Shown here: positions 35,831 to 49,223 of the stretch, piece after piece
How the letters are laid out: every line of letters starts with the position of its first letter
How positions within the stretch are numbered: the stretch's first letter is position 1
NCBI GenBank assembly: GCA_028551475.1
Contig: CM052360.1
Location: forward strand, 11,024,501 to 11,088,500
DNA length: 64,000 bases
Source: Casuarina equisetifolia
Lineage: Eukaryota; Streptophyta; Magnoliopsida; Fagales; Casuarinaceae
Reading direction: 5' to 3'
The notes under the pieces: generated by a model
Databases searched by the model: none
Seen by the model: only the letters and a program-made list of their open reading frames with translations
What the model was told of the DNA's origin: nothing
Position numbers and translations under genes: made by a program

Positions 35831-36800
35831 TTTTTAAAATTATATTATTCCTTTCATTATAAATAGCATAAACAAATATGCAAAAACAAATTTATCAATA
35901 TAAGCCCTAAAATTTTTCCCTTTTGTATGATGAAGGAGCCAACTGATCCTTGAATGCCATGATAGATATGATGGTGTCACATTAAGTACAATTTTCAATT
36001 GTACCCAAATTGCTATTAAGTATAGATATTTTGAAAAGAGGTGATCATGAGATTTAGTAGTAGTATTACACAAACATCATCTTTCATCTCTGTGATCTCT
36101 AAGAAAGTATAATCTATCTCTTATGACTAGTTGGTTTTAGATGCAATGTTAAGGGATTGCATGCTTGAATCATACAATTCTAAACCAATTGACTTTGGAT
36201 TGTTAAGGGATAAGAGTTTTCCACATTGAATTGATTGAGAACTTTTCATCTACAACCACAATTCATATAAATTTAGCTTCTTTCATGTCATTAAGTTTTG
36301 GAATAAAGTCAATGTTACTTATGAGAATAGGCCATGAGCGCCTCTTATTGATAGGCAAGGTCTATTCGCAATTGCTTATTATCACTAAAACCTTAGCATC
36401 TCTTGGAGTTTTGGAAAAGAGAATGACTTGTTAAATTTAAACATTGATAGAAGGAAAGTTAAGAAGGTATATTTCAAGCTTTCTAAGTACATTTATTAAG
36501 TGAAACCCAAGATGCAATAATTAAAAATGCTTAGATTCTTATTCTTTAGCATGTAATTTGTAAATATGCCTCAAAATTTAGCCAAAGGAGTGAAAGGATG
36601 TCAACTTTGGCGTTACTTCTCTGTAGGAGAGAATTGAGGGTATTGTGGCTATAGCATCAAACATTGGAAACGTTTGGAGTGATAAATTATCAGGCTTTAT
36701 ATTCTCTGGATTCTTTGGCATCATAGCCAGGGTTGTGAGAAAGTATCAAAAAATAGTTGCACTTTCGGTTAACGCTTCGGATTCAAAACACTAGCTAGCA
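35831..36800. other. AT-rich sequence inside the broken WAT1 copy, not identified
   Basis: No coding landmark of either WAT1 exons 2-4 or a transposon could be read with confidence. Confidence 0.45.
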
Positions 36801-37091
36801 TTTAGGAAAGATAATTATATTCTTCGGTACTGTCAATTATATTCCCCCAAGCACAGGCATTATGATTTGTTTCATAAACTGGAAAAGAACGAGCATCTAG
36901 AGAAAGAAGGCAACAGGGAACGTGATACGATATGTCGATGGTAAAATTGACATGAGAATTGATTCCATGATCCAAAGAAGTTCTATAATACAATGTGAGA
37001 AAGTAAGGCGCATTAGAACCAGAACAATGACGAGAGGTGCCTCGAACTTCGTGTACCTGCTGCAAAGAGAACAAGCGTTTGTCTGCACCAT

Positions 37092-38242
37092 AAACTCTTG
37101 TGAAAGTCCCTTGTTGTTCCTCTTTGTTTTACACATGCTTAAGTATCACATGAGCCATATGTGATTATATAGAAAATGAAGAAATAGTTGTCAAATATAC
37201 TGATAAAACCAAAGCCATTGCACGAGATTTGCTTTGTTGTTGATAACATCAAGGCTTTCCTTATGGCTTGGTCTTAGAAAGATTTTCAGAATCAACTATC
37301 TAAGGGCATGTAGTCAATTATTTGGGAACCTTATGGTTCATGGAAAAAAAAAATTGTTGAAAAGTACAATCAATCCCTCAAGGATTCACTGGTCGAGTGT
37401 TTTGGATTTCAGGCACAAGGGAATCAGTCTAACGATTTCACAATCAATCACTTCTATTTTCAAAAATGGTAAACAAAGAAAAACTAGAAACTATACTTGC
37501 CAATAGATAATACAAAGAGACTACAAGAGTTTGAACTTAAAAACATTCAAGTACTAAGTTACATATATTAACCCTATTTAAACAACACAAAAGTAAGAAG
37601 TCTGCTTAAACAAGGGACAATAACAACATGTTTTCTCTGATTTCTCCTAATCTTGTACAAGTTTCTTCTTCATCACATAGCAATGGCCACTCCTTTGCTT
37701 AGTCGGCGCTCAGGTTACACAAAAAGAGAAAAGTAAAAATATTAGTCCCTGTTACAACCTTACAGTCTCTTAGAAACTGAAGGGCTCAACTAAAACACAG
37801 AACTGTGCAATAGTGGGTTGCCAGCGGAAGCTTATAACACAGGCTCTCATGTCGCCTTATCCAATGTGAGACTGGATATTTCAACACTCCAACATAGTCC
37901 ACTCATGATACAAAACAGGCGAAAACAAAGGCAGATTAAACATGCAAACGTGGCCTTTTAAGACAGCAAACGTGGATCATCAAGACCCGTTGATTCCAAC
38001 GACAATAATCAGCACTATTAAACCTTAGAAGAGGAATATGGGAATGAGTAAAAAGAGGAAATTCATGAATATCAACTTATCTTAAAAAGTTATGTTTCAA
38101 AGCAATGCTTGATTTTATGCATAACCATATGTGCATGCTATGAGTGGAATGATTCAATGTTCAAGGTTTCTATCTGAATTTTGTCGGAATTGCATCACGA
38201 TGACACCTTTTCTCCGTAGCTATTAGAGGAATGATTCAGTCT
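37092..38242. other. intergenic; 5' flank of the broken copy and 3' flank of WAT1 gene A
   Basis: 37,190-37,350 resembles 40,560-40,720, the sequence upstream of gene A. No other gene seen. Confidence 0.55.
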
Positions 38243-40490
38243 TTAAGGTTCGTACTGCGATACTTCCTTGGAAGTTGAACTAACTTTCAGCATGTTGTCA
38301 TCCTTTTCGTCTTTGTAAGTCGAACAGGATTTCTCTTGGGAATCGTTGTGAACTTCTTGGTCATCATCTTTACCCCACAGTAGCATGTAAAAGCCAACGA
38401 CGATGATAACTGCCCCTACTATGCTGAACAAGCCATATTTGAAGTTTAGAATATGCCAATACCTACTTCCGCTTAAAAAGAAAAGGACTACTTCTGTGTA
38501 TCTTCTTTTTTTCTACTGTTTCTGTACATTTTTTTGACCTTGGCATTTGGGTAAACACGAAAAACACCCATTTGGAGTTTATGAGTACTTCCCCAATAAT
38601 ATTAAACTTGTGGTGATGCATGTATGAGCTTGTAAGTGCAAATGGATAGAATGATGATATTACCTTCCCACGTACAATTTTTCCCCAACAATGAAGTATG
38701 CTAGAAGTGCTACTAATATTGTTGAAAGAGGACTGAACATAGTCACAAAAACTGGTCCTTTTTCTTCCATGCACCATAGTTGAATATAGATAATCAAACC
38801 AGAAACTACTACTCCCTGCCATGTGAAATCCACAGTCAAAAACGTCAGAGACATTCTAAATGTGCAATCGCCACATCAGTGGACTATATATTGATGCTTA
38901 CACCGTATATGGTGGACCAAAAGTCGATGTTGAATCCTATGGTCCAAGCAGCTGGTTTATGTTCTATAATCACCGTGAAGACAGCTGATTGTGCTGCTCC
39001 AATAAAGCTCATCCATGTAGTCAGCGACAGTTGAGCAGGATATCTTTTCAATGTAAATACCTAACTTTCCAGAAGATTCCAGAAAAAACTGTAGGTCAGT
39101 ATTGTCCATATCAACTGCGTACAAATTCCATTCTTACATCTGAAAAATGGGATATTTTTCGGTCTTTTAATTGCGGACATGGTGTTCAGTTTGAATGAGA
39201 CTTTGAAACGCTCTGATCTGTTTCCTAGATGTGACGCTAGCTGGTGGTCTTGTCTTAGTTCCACCAGTTTGTGATAGTATTCTTTTCATTCCTAGGTTAG
39301 CGAGTGTTACGAGGTTTATCTCTCTCTTCTTTGTCTTTAAGCTTGTTCTTTGCTGGTTGTCTAAGCGAGTCTGTTTTACGGTTATTTGATGACTCTGCAG
39401 GAAGCGATAAACTTTAGTTGAGAGTTAGGGTTAACTACCTGCATAATGTACCATATGGACCATGTTATGCAGCTCGTAACAGTTAGAATAGAACCCTTGA
39501 TCCAATTCTCGTGGATAGCAGCTTTCCCTTGAATATGGATTAGAGGGTGCAATAGATTTCTGAAATGAGGCCCCTTGAAAAGTGTCATGGTCATCGCACC
39601 GGCTAAGGAAATAGTGGTCCCCAAAACTTTTGCCATCCCACGGTGACTTCGAAGATCAACAACCTCCAACCTGCTTCAACATTACCTCAGAATATGACGC
39701 GATTGAAATGGTATAAATCTCTTGAAAAATACCAGGATTCTGCGGTTCAAGAAGCAAACCGACCTGAGTACAACTGCTATTACAAAAGTCATGGAAGCTA
39801 TGGTGTTGGCCATTGATGCAATGAAGGTTGGGGAGATGTATCTCAAGCTTGCGAAGTACATGTTCAAAGTTAAACCCACCCTGCAATCATTTGAAAGGCA
39901 GTTATCGTATCATTCTTTTCCATATGACTATAAGCATGCCTCTAATTTCTTACCCGAGGAGAGAAAGAACAAAAATTTCCAGCAGAAGAGCGAACGTCAG
40001 CTTCGGCCTAACTCTTCTGCAGGAGTGGATTAAAGATCAATAGACATGCCATGAAATTTAAGACATGTTTGTAACATCACGACTTCAAATGCTTCAGCAT
40101 TAGAGCCATCGTAATCAGTTAGACTACGCAGTAATCTATAGTTGTTCTTTGCTGAAGGCTCAATACCCGCAAAACTAGAATTTCATGACAGAAAAACTAA
40201 TAGTTCGTCAATATTATCGTTGCCTTCCTCCAGATCCAGCTATTAGATATTCGACAGGTAAACTTGAAAGAAACAATGTACCTCTCAAGAAAATAGGCAA
40301 AAGGGAACAACACTACACCAGCTACAGTTTCTCGGTAGGTAATATAGACATGAGGATTCATCCCATGATTGAAAGAAGCTTCAGTAATAAAATACAGAAA
40401 GGTGAAGCCCAACTGAGACAGAATCATGAGTAGGTGTGGCTTGAACTTCGTGTAAATGCTACCAAGGGAAGAGGCACTTGTTAGTGCCAT
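38243..40490 (-). CDS. WAT1-related / UMAMIT transporter, gene A (7 exons, 370 aa)
   Basis: A drug/metabolite-transporter-superfamily membrane protein with two EamA repeats, expected to have ten membrane helices. Relatives export amino acids or move auxin at the plasma membrane or tonoplast; the substrate here is unknown. Exons: 40490-40282, 40016-39954, 39880-39764, 39670-39439, 39060-38902, 38815-38664, 38423-38243, all GT..AG and joining without a break. Family blocks include ITEASFNHGMNPHVYITYR, FPFAYFLER, VRPKLT, and LNMYFASLRYISPTF. GMAKVLGTTISLAG, TWSIWYIMQ, WTIGFNIDFWSTIYG and FVTMFSPLSTI complete the series. The start is set by gene B, which has a stop upstream of the aligned ATG; an in-frame ATG at 40595 would add 35 residues. 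It is a tandem duplicate of gene B. Confidence 0.93.
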
Positions 40491-43400
40491 GAGCGCTCCT
40501 TGTTTTCCTTCCGTTTTCCCGAGCTGAAGATTGCATAAGACACCTATGAATACAAAAAATGGAGGTACCAAACACATTGATAAAACCAAAGCCATTCCAC
40601 AAGTTTTTGCGTCTTGTTGCAAAACCAAAGCTTTGGGTTCGGGCTTAGGTTTTCAAAATGACCTACTATGAGCATATAGTTAATATCCTTGGAACTTATT
40701 CTTTCATGGAATAGTTAATAAGTCTTGAAAGAGGAGCATGGAAATCATTGAAGAAGGAAGATATTTATTACTATTAAATTGTCTCAAGCAATTGTCCTAA
40801 AGTACACTACGCATTTCAACATAAACATACTATAGTGTATGCACTTGCCTGGTTTAGGTGCTAGAGATACAATGTGGTGACAGTGCACTCGGCACTTTAA
40901 CATGAAGCATCGAAGTGATTAGACGCCCCAGTTGTATCATCTAGGGGTTCAATTTGATTCATAGTACTCTTATAAGTCTAATGTCATAACTCAAGTTGAT
41001 TGGTCTGTAATAATGTCAATATTAAGATTAAATTCAATAAAATGATACAATTGATCATAAAACAACATGTAAGGAGCATAATAAAATAATTAACAACATA
41101 ATGATCAAATGTCAAGATTAATGACCATAACATATAACTTCCTATATTATTTAAGAAAACATATATTACGGTTATGCTTTTTACTGGAAAATGTATTTAT
41201 TTTTCTATAAAGAAAGCGATTCATTTCTGAAATCTAAGATTAAAAAAAAAATTAAAATGTCTTGTCGTGCATGAAATTTTATGATCTTCATTTTCCTATT
41301 TAATTCTCTTGTCAGGGCAAAAGCATGTACCCTATTTTGTAAACTCTAATTTTATACATTTGTGATCTAATCAAATAGTAGAATAATTGTAAACCTAAAA
41401 ATGGAGAATAATCTAATCTCATAGATTACGTACATCATGTATAACACATGTGGAAGTAGTTTATCATTTTCTGCATTCTAAATTTTGCATTAACTTTTGA
41501 ATGCTGTTGGTGTACAAGATTTGGATTTTTAATTTTTTTTTTTTTATACATATACTTCTAACTCATACATATGAGATGTTGAATTCCAAATCTTATAATT
41601 GGGATTTTCACTTACCCTACCTATAAGCTAGTTGGCTAAACAACTACAAGATACATATTTAAAATAAAAAGCATTGTCTTTTATAGCTTGTCTTTGTCCA
41701 TTCTTTTGCTTCCCCTTGTTGTTATACCGCTGTATACAGCCTCACCTTCTTCAAGAAAAGAGTTCTACTCTACTTTTTTTTCTATTTTTCCTTGACTCTA
41801 CTTTGAATGTGACTTTGTGTCTTAAATACAAAAGAACAACACAGAACCTATTTCCGCTGTCCAAATCGATTCGTCTTTTTCGATTCTCATGGTATGTTGC
41901 CGTATCATTCTTTCGATATCATTCCATCTGAGATGCCGACAAATCCTGACTTGAGTTTCGGGCGTGGTGGATGCCATGGAGATTCCACAACTCTGATCGA
42001 ACAATTTAATATCACGATGAATTCAAGAAAGCATTTGCCGATGTAATATCCAATTCGTGTGACAATAGGAAGCCAGAAGCATTTCTTTTGGTACTTTCAC
42101 AGGTGAAGCACCATCTCTGTGCTTCTTGAGATGGCTTGCATCAGATCAGGGCATTCTACGGGGAATATGCTGGTCCAGTTTCAATAACGATAGCAACCCC
42201 ACTTCAGAATTGGGGTCAGAATTTATCCTTTTCTCTAAAGATTATATCTCAACGTTTTTATTAAACATAAATTCTCTTCTTAAGTCACAGAACTATTTGA
42301 TAGGAGGGTTTAGCACTCGTATCTAATGTTATTCCCTCATTGCTTGGTACAAACACGTGTAGCCCAAGTGTTAATTACTCATTATCTTCAACTTCTTAGA
42401 GCTACACCTATTGGGGAGTGGCACCAAGCTACCGTCCGATCCATGAGAGAATGCTCGTTTTCTTCTGGGTTTACGACAGGGTTAAGATGATATCAGCTAA
42501 CGTCTATCGAATTTGTCTCCAAGTACTTTCTTTTTCCTTTTCAATTGTTTGTACAAAGAATTTGAATCCTTGTTGCCGTTTTATTGCTCAACTTGCTATT
42601 TTCTTCACTAAAAGATTCATTCTGTCCATTAGGATAATCAGTGTTGTTTCAGAATTTTATAGGAATTTGTTTCAGAACGTTACAAAAAAGTACGCAGTTT
42701 TTGTTTTTCTATTGTTCATTTTAATTGCCATGAGAAAAATAATTTTGTTGGTGGATTCTTGGAGAAGTGATTTTTAAACTTAAAGTCAATTCATGAGCAC
42801 TTGTTGAACTATGGAATTTTATTTGCTTTGGACGAAGACTTAGCATCAGTATTGATTATTGCATCGTGTAAGTGGCATAATGAATTAACAAGGACCCTAG
42901 TAATTGGGCATCAAGTACGGTAGCTGAAGTTTTCTGGCATTGGCTTTTTTTACTCTAGTTCCTACTTTTTCTTTGTTAGAAACATTTTAAAAATAAAATA
43001 TGCTCAGATATGCGGAGTTTTTTTTTTCTTTTTTTTTTTATGGAATGTAAGTCCACGTGAACATTAAATAAACAAGGGAAAAAACAAAAGCCCTTATCAA
43101 CTCACATTAAACTATTACTTTAACAGTACAATTAAGAATTAGAAAATTAAGTGATCAAGTAACCCTGGTCTTGAAATTCAATTATTAGCATGCAATGCGG
43201 CTTTGGCGAAACGTGTAGTTTAGTGGCCTTTATCTGCAACACTCAACCAGGTGAGTCCACTGTCCCTGTGACTTTACTGTAAATCAAATAGTTATCTTCT
43301 TCCCAGCAACTTTTCTGTGGTATATTAGCCAATTCTCTGTTTTTCTTGCCAAAGATGGAAGTCTTAGAACTTCAAAACTCCGAATTATAGTGGATCAGCA

Positions 43401-43889
43401 ATACGTTTAAGTTTTGTGGGGCAAACTACTCTCCTGTGGGACTTAATTTACCGTACTTATATACGAAATCAAATTCTTGGAGCAGTTGACAGCGTTGCCT
43501 GCTCGAAGAAGAACTTAATCCTATTTGGTTGCCTTCCACATCTAAGCATATTCTACAACTTGAATGAGGATAATTAGACTTTGATTCTTGAACTATAAGT
43601 GTGGTCTGGATCAGCTTAAGGCATCAAAATTAGAAACAGTTGGACGTAGATAAATTTGGATTCTCTAATTTAGTGGGTTATGAAGGAAGTTCACTTCACG
43701 AGATTCAATTTCATCTCAATCTGATATGCTCTTTTAATTGGCAGAAAAAACTTGCATGTTGCTTTGGATAGCTTACTCAGCCTATCGTCATCTCAGAAGC
43801 AAAAGCTGATCCCTCCTTTTGGAATTTCTTCCTTGATTTTCCGTCTCCAAATTTGATACTTTTCTACTTTTACCCGTATTGCATCATCT
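40491..43889. other. intergenic between WAT1 genes A and B
   Basis: AT-rich. The nearest 250 bases hold the 5' flank of gene A. 43,330-43,700 is shared with the flank of the broken copy. The 119-codon frame at 42418-42777 (+) has no recognisable domain and no conserved partner. Confidence 0.55.
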
Positions 43890-46063
43890 TTAAGGTTCGC
43901 ACCGAGGTACTTCCTTGCCAACAGCAGTAATTATGAACGTGTTGGCATCCTTTTGCTCTTCGTATGTCTGATAAGGATGCTCTTGGGATTCGTTTTGAAC
44001 TTCTTGGTCACCATCTTTACCCCACAGCAGCGTATAGAGGCCGACTATGACGATTACTGCCCCTATTATGCTGAACAAGCCATATAAGAAGTATTAGAAT
44101 ATACAAATGGCTGCTTCTTTGTATTGCGTTGTTCTTTCTTCCTTTTTGTTTATCCACTTTTTGACAAATTTCCCTTTAGGTAGACAAGCACAGAAAACCA
44201 TTTGGAATTGCCGTTTGTATGAGCTTGTAGGGCCACATGGGTAGAATGACGAAAATTACCTGCCCAGGCACAGTTTTTCACCAAAGACGAAGTATGCCAG
44301 AACTGCTACTATTATTGTTGAAAGAGGATTGAACATGGTCACAAAAACTGGTCCTCTTTGTTCCGTGCACCATAATTGAATGAAGACAATCAAACCAGAA
44401 ACTATTACTCCCTGGCATGTGAAATCCATGATCAAAAGCATTAGTGGAGTTCTAAATTTGCATCTCCCCACATTAGTGGACTATATATTTATACTTACTC
44501 CATATATGGTGGACCAGAAGTCGATGTTGAATCCTATGGTCCAAGCGGCTCGTTTATGTTCTACGATCACTGTGAAGACAGCCGATTGTGCTCCACCAAC
44601 AAAGCTCATCCATGTAGTCAGTGACAGTTGAGCTGGATATCTTTTTAATGTAAATGCCTAGATTTCCAGAAGAGAATCCACAAAAACTGTACGTCAGTAC
44701 TGTGTATAATTTGCTCGCAAATTCCCTACTTACATCTGGGAGAAGTGCTACCTTGCAGTCTTTTACTTGCACAGAGATGGTGTTAAGTTTGAATGAAACT
44801 TAGTAGTTCTTTTTTCTTGAGTGAATTTAGTTCTCATTATACGTGATACCCAGATGCTATGAACGCTTTGGTGGTGTTCATGTCTATGAATCCATCTGTT
44901 TGCCGTAGTTTCTTTTCATTCTAATGTCAGTGAGTAATATGATGGTTAAGCTATGTCTTCTTTCTTTTGCTAGGTGTCCATGAAGGAACGTTTTAGCGTT
45001 CTTTTATAACTTTAAAAGAAAGCAGTCCAATAAACTATAGTTCTGAATAAGGGTTCCATACCTGCATAATGTACCATATGGACCACGTTACACAGCTTGC
45101 AACCGTAAGAACAGAACCTTTTATCCAGCTCTCGTAGCTGACCGTTTCCCCTGGAATATGGATCAGAGGGTGCCATAGATTTCTAATCAACGGCCCCTTG
45201 TATAGTGTCATGGTCATCACGCCGGCTAAGGAAATAATGGTCCCTAGAACTTTTGCCATCCCGCGGGGATTTCTAAGATCAAGAACCTCCAACCTGCTTC
45301 AGCATAACTTTAGCATATAACGTGATTGAAATAGCGAGAGATCTCTTGAAAGAGTACCGGGATTCTGCTGGTTATGAATTATCCCAACCTGAACACCACC
45401 GCTATCACGAAAGTCATGGGAGCTATGGTGTTGACGATTGAGGCGACGAAGGTAGGGGAGGTGTATCTCAAGCTTGCGAAGTACATGTTAAGGGTCAAAC
45501 CCACCCTGCAATCATTTTAGAGACAGTTAGCGTATGATTGTTTACTATGGAGTATAAAGCAAGCCTCTAGTTTATTACCCAAGGAGCGAAAGAACAAATA
45601 TTTCCAGCAGAAGAGCGAGCGTCAGCTTCGGCCTTACTTTTCTGCAGGAGTGGAATAAAGATCAGCAGCTATGCACGAGATTGAAGACATTTTTAAACCA
45701 TCAGAACTCAAATGCTTCAGCTTTAGAGCTAACGTTGCTCTTTGGTTAAGGCTCCATATCCATAGAAGTAGCATTTCATGCGAGAAACTTAGAATTCCTC
45801 CTCGAGGGAGAGACACCATTTATTTGTCAAGTAAACTGGAAAATTTTAATGTACCTCTCAAGAAAATAAGCAAAAGGGAACATGACTACACCAGCTACAA
45901 TGTGCCGATAGGTAATATAGACATGAGGATTCATTCCATGGTTGAAAGATGCTTCTGTTATGAAATACAGAAAAGTGTAGCCCGCCTGAGCCAGAAACAT
46001 GAGGATATGTGGCTTGAACTTCGTGTAAATGCTCCAAAGGGAAGAGGCATCTTTTATTGCCAT
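43890..46063 (-). CDS. WAT1-related / UMAMIT transporter, gene B (7 exons, 370 aa)
   Basis: A paralog of gene A with the same predicted role: an EamA-type multi-pass transporter of unknown substrate. Exons: 46063-45855, 45641-45579, 45505-45389, 45293-45062, 44657-44499, 44411-44260, 44070-43890. Every exon has the same length as its counterpart in gene A (209, 63, 117, 232, 159, 152 and 181 bases), and all borders are GT..AG. The same blocks are present (FNHGMNPHVYITYR, FPFAYFLER, LNMYFASLRYTSPTF, GMAKVLGTIISLAG, TWSIWYIMQ, IGFNIDFWSTIYG). The C-terminal tail is hydrophilic and more divergent. The ATG is fixed by an in-frame stop a few codons upstream. No damage was seen. Confidence 0.94.
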
Positions 46064-49000
46064 GAGCTCTTCGGATAGCTCCTTGTTTTAGTCTTTATTT
46101 TTCCTGAGCCGAAGGAGCACAGAAGGCAGGTCTAGATATAGATGATGATTAAAGGAGTGGGCTCTGATTCTGTAGCATGTTGTCCGCATCATATTCTGGA
46201 TTAAATTCCTCTCGATATAACTGACAATTCCCTCTTAGAAGTTTCCGATTTCCAGTAGTGGGGAGAATTGAAATATTCGTCTATAATGTGAAAGTCTTAC
46301 GTTAGAAGAAAAGATTATTGAAACAAATTTTAAATAAGTAAATAAAATTTAAATATTTTAAGTTAACTTTTGACTTAGAACTTTTGAATTCTTCTAACAT
46401 AGTATTTAAGTTTAAGTTAAATTTACTTAATCTTATGTGACTTTTATGCTTATGAGGCTTGGTGTATATAAGGGTGTGTATAAAATAAAAATTCCAGAAA
46501 AAATAAAATTCTTAAAATGACTTAAATGAATGGACATTCCAACTTCTAAATTAAATTTTAAATTTGGTTTTTGAACGTTTTAGCAAATGGGACAATACCA
46601 AACAAATGAAAGCATAAAGTGCTTGCCAAGTGATTCGATGAAATAATTGGAGCATTAAGCAGGGAGATCTGGATTACATTATCTTTCTCCCCACCCAAAC
46701 ACTATTCATCAAATTAGCTCGCAGTACTAGTGCGCTTTGTGGTGGGTACCCCGATCCTCCAACCCAATACTTGACACGCCAATTCGCATTTCAGAAGTGA
46801 CGAGGACTATCTCCTTTTATAAAGACGAGTTCTCGACTTTTGTTTCCTTTTGATTAGAGATTATTTATTTGAGAATTATTTCTTCCATTATTAGTGCAAA
46901 ATATGTAAGAAATTAGACAATGCGTCTCTCCGTAGATTCCCTTCCTACTTTCTTCACGAGAGGAAGCATTTGTATATTTTTATTTCACCAATCATAAAAC
47001 TTAGGAATATAACATGTCACGTTGAAAAAATATGATTTTTTTAGTAGTATTTAAATATTAAGAAATCTTCCTAATTTATAAGCTATTTTTGGCTAAATTT
47101 ATGAGTTTATTTAATGTGATATTAGAACTTAAGTTGATCAATTGCAACTTACCTCAAATTTTAAATCCTTAAAAATGTGTTTAGTGCGCCATAAGCATTC
47201 TCTCCATCTTCTTCAACCTAAAACTAAGGTATGTTTAGTGTGCGATGGAAAATTGGAGACAAAAATCTCATATTAAAAGGATGTGATCTTTGTATAATAT
47301 TTAAATATAAAAAATGTCTTTCTAAATTCTGAGGTAGTTTTTTTGTTAAAGTTTGAGTTTTTTAATATAATAAGAATGTATTTCAAAATTTTAGCAAAGC
47401 ATAATAGTTTGGTCGCTGTTAGAATCAACAAATCTTCTTTACCGCGTATTGTTCATTCTTCGACGTCTCCTGAATGAATGTTTTGAACTGTTAATCTGTA
47501 AACTTAGCAAAATTCAAGAGCACTAGTGCTGACTGGTTTAGCACTGGAATTAATTTGACTTGAATGATCGGCTAACATCTTGATGTAGGACACCTTAGTG
47601 TCAACTTCGGATCGAACTTACTGGAACTAAAGCAATAAAAGGACATCTGCGCACTTGAAGCGCTGCTTCAACTAGCAAGGACTGTATTCCGATCTGCTTA
47701 AGAACGATGGAACATGAGTCGATGCAAGAGCAACAGTTGAAAGGGAAATTGACCAAGTTCTTATATTCAGTTTTTCATTTCTTAATAACTCTTTTTGAGT
47801 TGATGTGATTAATCAAGTACTTAGATCAATCGAAAGTTTCAATTCTATTGAACTACTCATTAATCAAGTAATTTCAAAATTTCTTATAATTTAATCCATA
47901 ACAATTTTTGCATTGAACCCACAAATGCCTGTATTATAGAGTTACACGCAAATCATTAATTCGTGCCTCTGGAACATATCATTCTTATTCATATAGAAAG
48001 AGAGGCGCTTTCACGTCTTCTTAACCCGAAATGGTTGGGGAGAGGTAAGGTTGTGTTTTTTGGGAACTTTTGAGGGACCTGATTGGCTTATATTTTTCAG
48101 ACACAATCCACACACATTGAAAAATCTGATTGTTCTCTTATCTTGAGTGTCTGCCAATTTGCTTAATATATCACAAGCATCATTGCCAAGCATCTCTGCT
48201 CGATAAGGCTTCTTTTGTTTAAGAATACAATTTCAGACCGCTATTCAATGGGGACCTCACAACAGCCCGTCTGACCTAAAAGCAACAAAAAAACAACTTT
48301 GTTGCTTCCACTTTCAATGGTCAGCAACAGCCCAAGTTTGGGTATGTATCCTTTTCAATGTGATTGACACAAATATATTAATCCCCTGGCCACTCAACCC
48401 ATTCCACGTCCATTTCCTAATCTTGTATGTTCCTTCACCACTAAGGGTCCTGTTTCCTTTTCCTCGCTTTCTGTTTCTCTTTTCTGAAAGGCAGTGGCCC
48501 TCCTCTTTGTATAGAACTCAGGTATCTGGTTGCCGTCCATTACCCACTAATTTCCACTTCAAGGAGTTGTGATGAATCATTTAAGGACATCATGCTATTC
48601 GACACAAGAAGCAAACTGCCGACAGTCTGTCTTCTCATGCTTGTTATCTTCTAATTTAGCATCCTTGGGACAGTAGGGTGGAAGGTGGGAAGCTGCTTTA
48701 GCGTGGCCTCTAATGTCACAGACTAATATCCCCTCAACTGTTACCTATCAACACCTAAACATTTGACATTGCCCCCCTCGACTATTCCCCATCGACTCAC
48801 ATAGTTTGCTTGATGATTAAGCTGAAGACGCGTCCTCATGAAGACAACTATGTTGCAGATTTCGACGTTACATCTGGTAATTTCCAAAGGGTAGCCATTG
48901 TTGTCTTGAACGGCTCACTAGGGCTTCAAGTGTTTCATGTTGGGTGCTAGCAAACTGTTTTCCGGAAAGGATAGCCCCACCTAGTACCTAATTTGAATTG

Positions 49001-49223
49001 AGGATTTCTAGCCACCAAACAATTTGCTATCACTAACACGTTTAAACAGAATTCAGTACTTCTATTAGTAATTAGTATGTCTCGTGTAATTCCATGAAAA
49101 TACTGAAGTAATTGTTAATCGTTGCAGTGTTCTTTTGTTTGTTTCCCTTTCTATCAACATCATAAAAACATCAAAGATTTTATGTAAGACGTGTGTTTAG
49201 AGGACTATATACAACAAAAAATT
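46064..49223. other. intergenic, AT-rich, no gene recognised
   Basis: Short unconserved ORFs only. Two imperfectly similar AT-rich stretches at about 47,030-47,110 and 47,275-47,370 look like an old local duplication. Confidence 0.55.

Larger units (their letters stand above)
34273..37091 (-). pseudogene. broken WAT1/UMAMIT copy, split by transposon fragments
   Basis: Remnants lie in gene order on the minus strand. An exon-1-like piece starts with the ATG at 37091 and is readable to about 36,880: CSLCSRYTKF, then in another frame DHGINSHVNFT matching the NHGMNPHV block of the intact copies. An exon-5-like piece lies at about 34,590-34,735 and a partial exon-6-like piece at about 34,409-34,520, both recognisable against 38902-39060 and 38664-38815. 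No exon 7 piece is visible. Sequence between exons 5 and 1 is largely copia and gypsy debris. Upstream of 37091 the match to the intact gene's 5' flank continues to about 37,350. Confidence 0.8.

Noticed and set aside
40491..40595. 35-residue N-terminal extension of WAT1 gene A from an in-frame ATG
   Set aside because: Gene B has a stop in the aligned region and its first ATG corresponds to 40490, so the extension is probably 5' UTR.
42418..42777. 119-codon plus-strand frame between the WAT1 genes
   Set aside because: Looks like a chance frame: hydrophobic and Phe-rich, no domain, and no counterpart seen at the other WAT1 copies.
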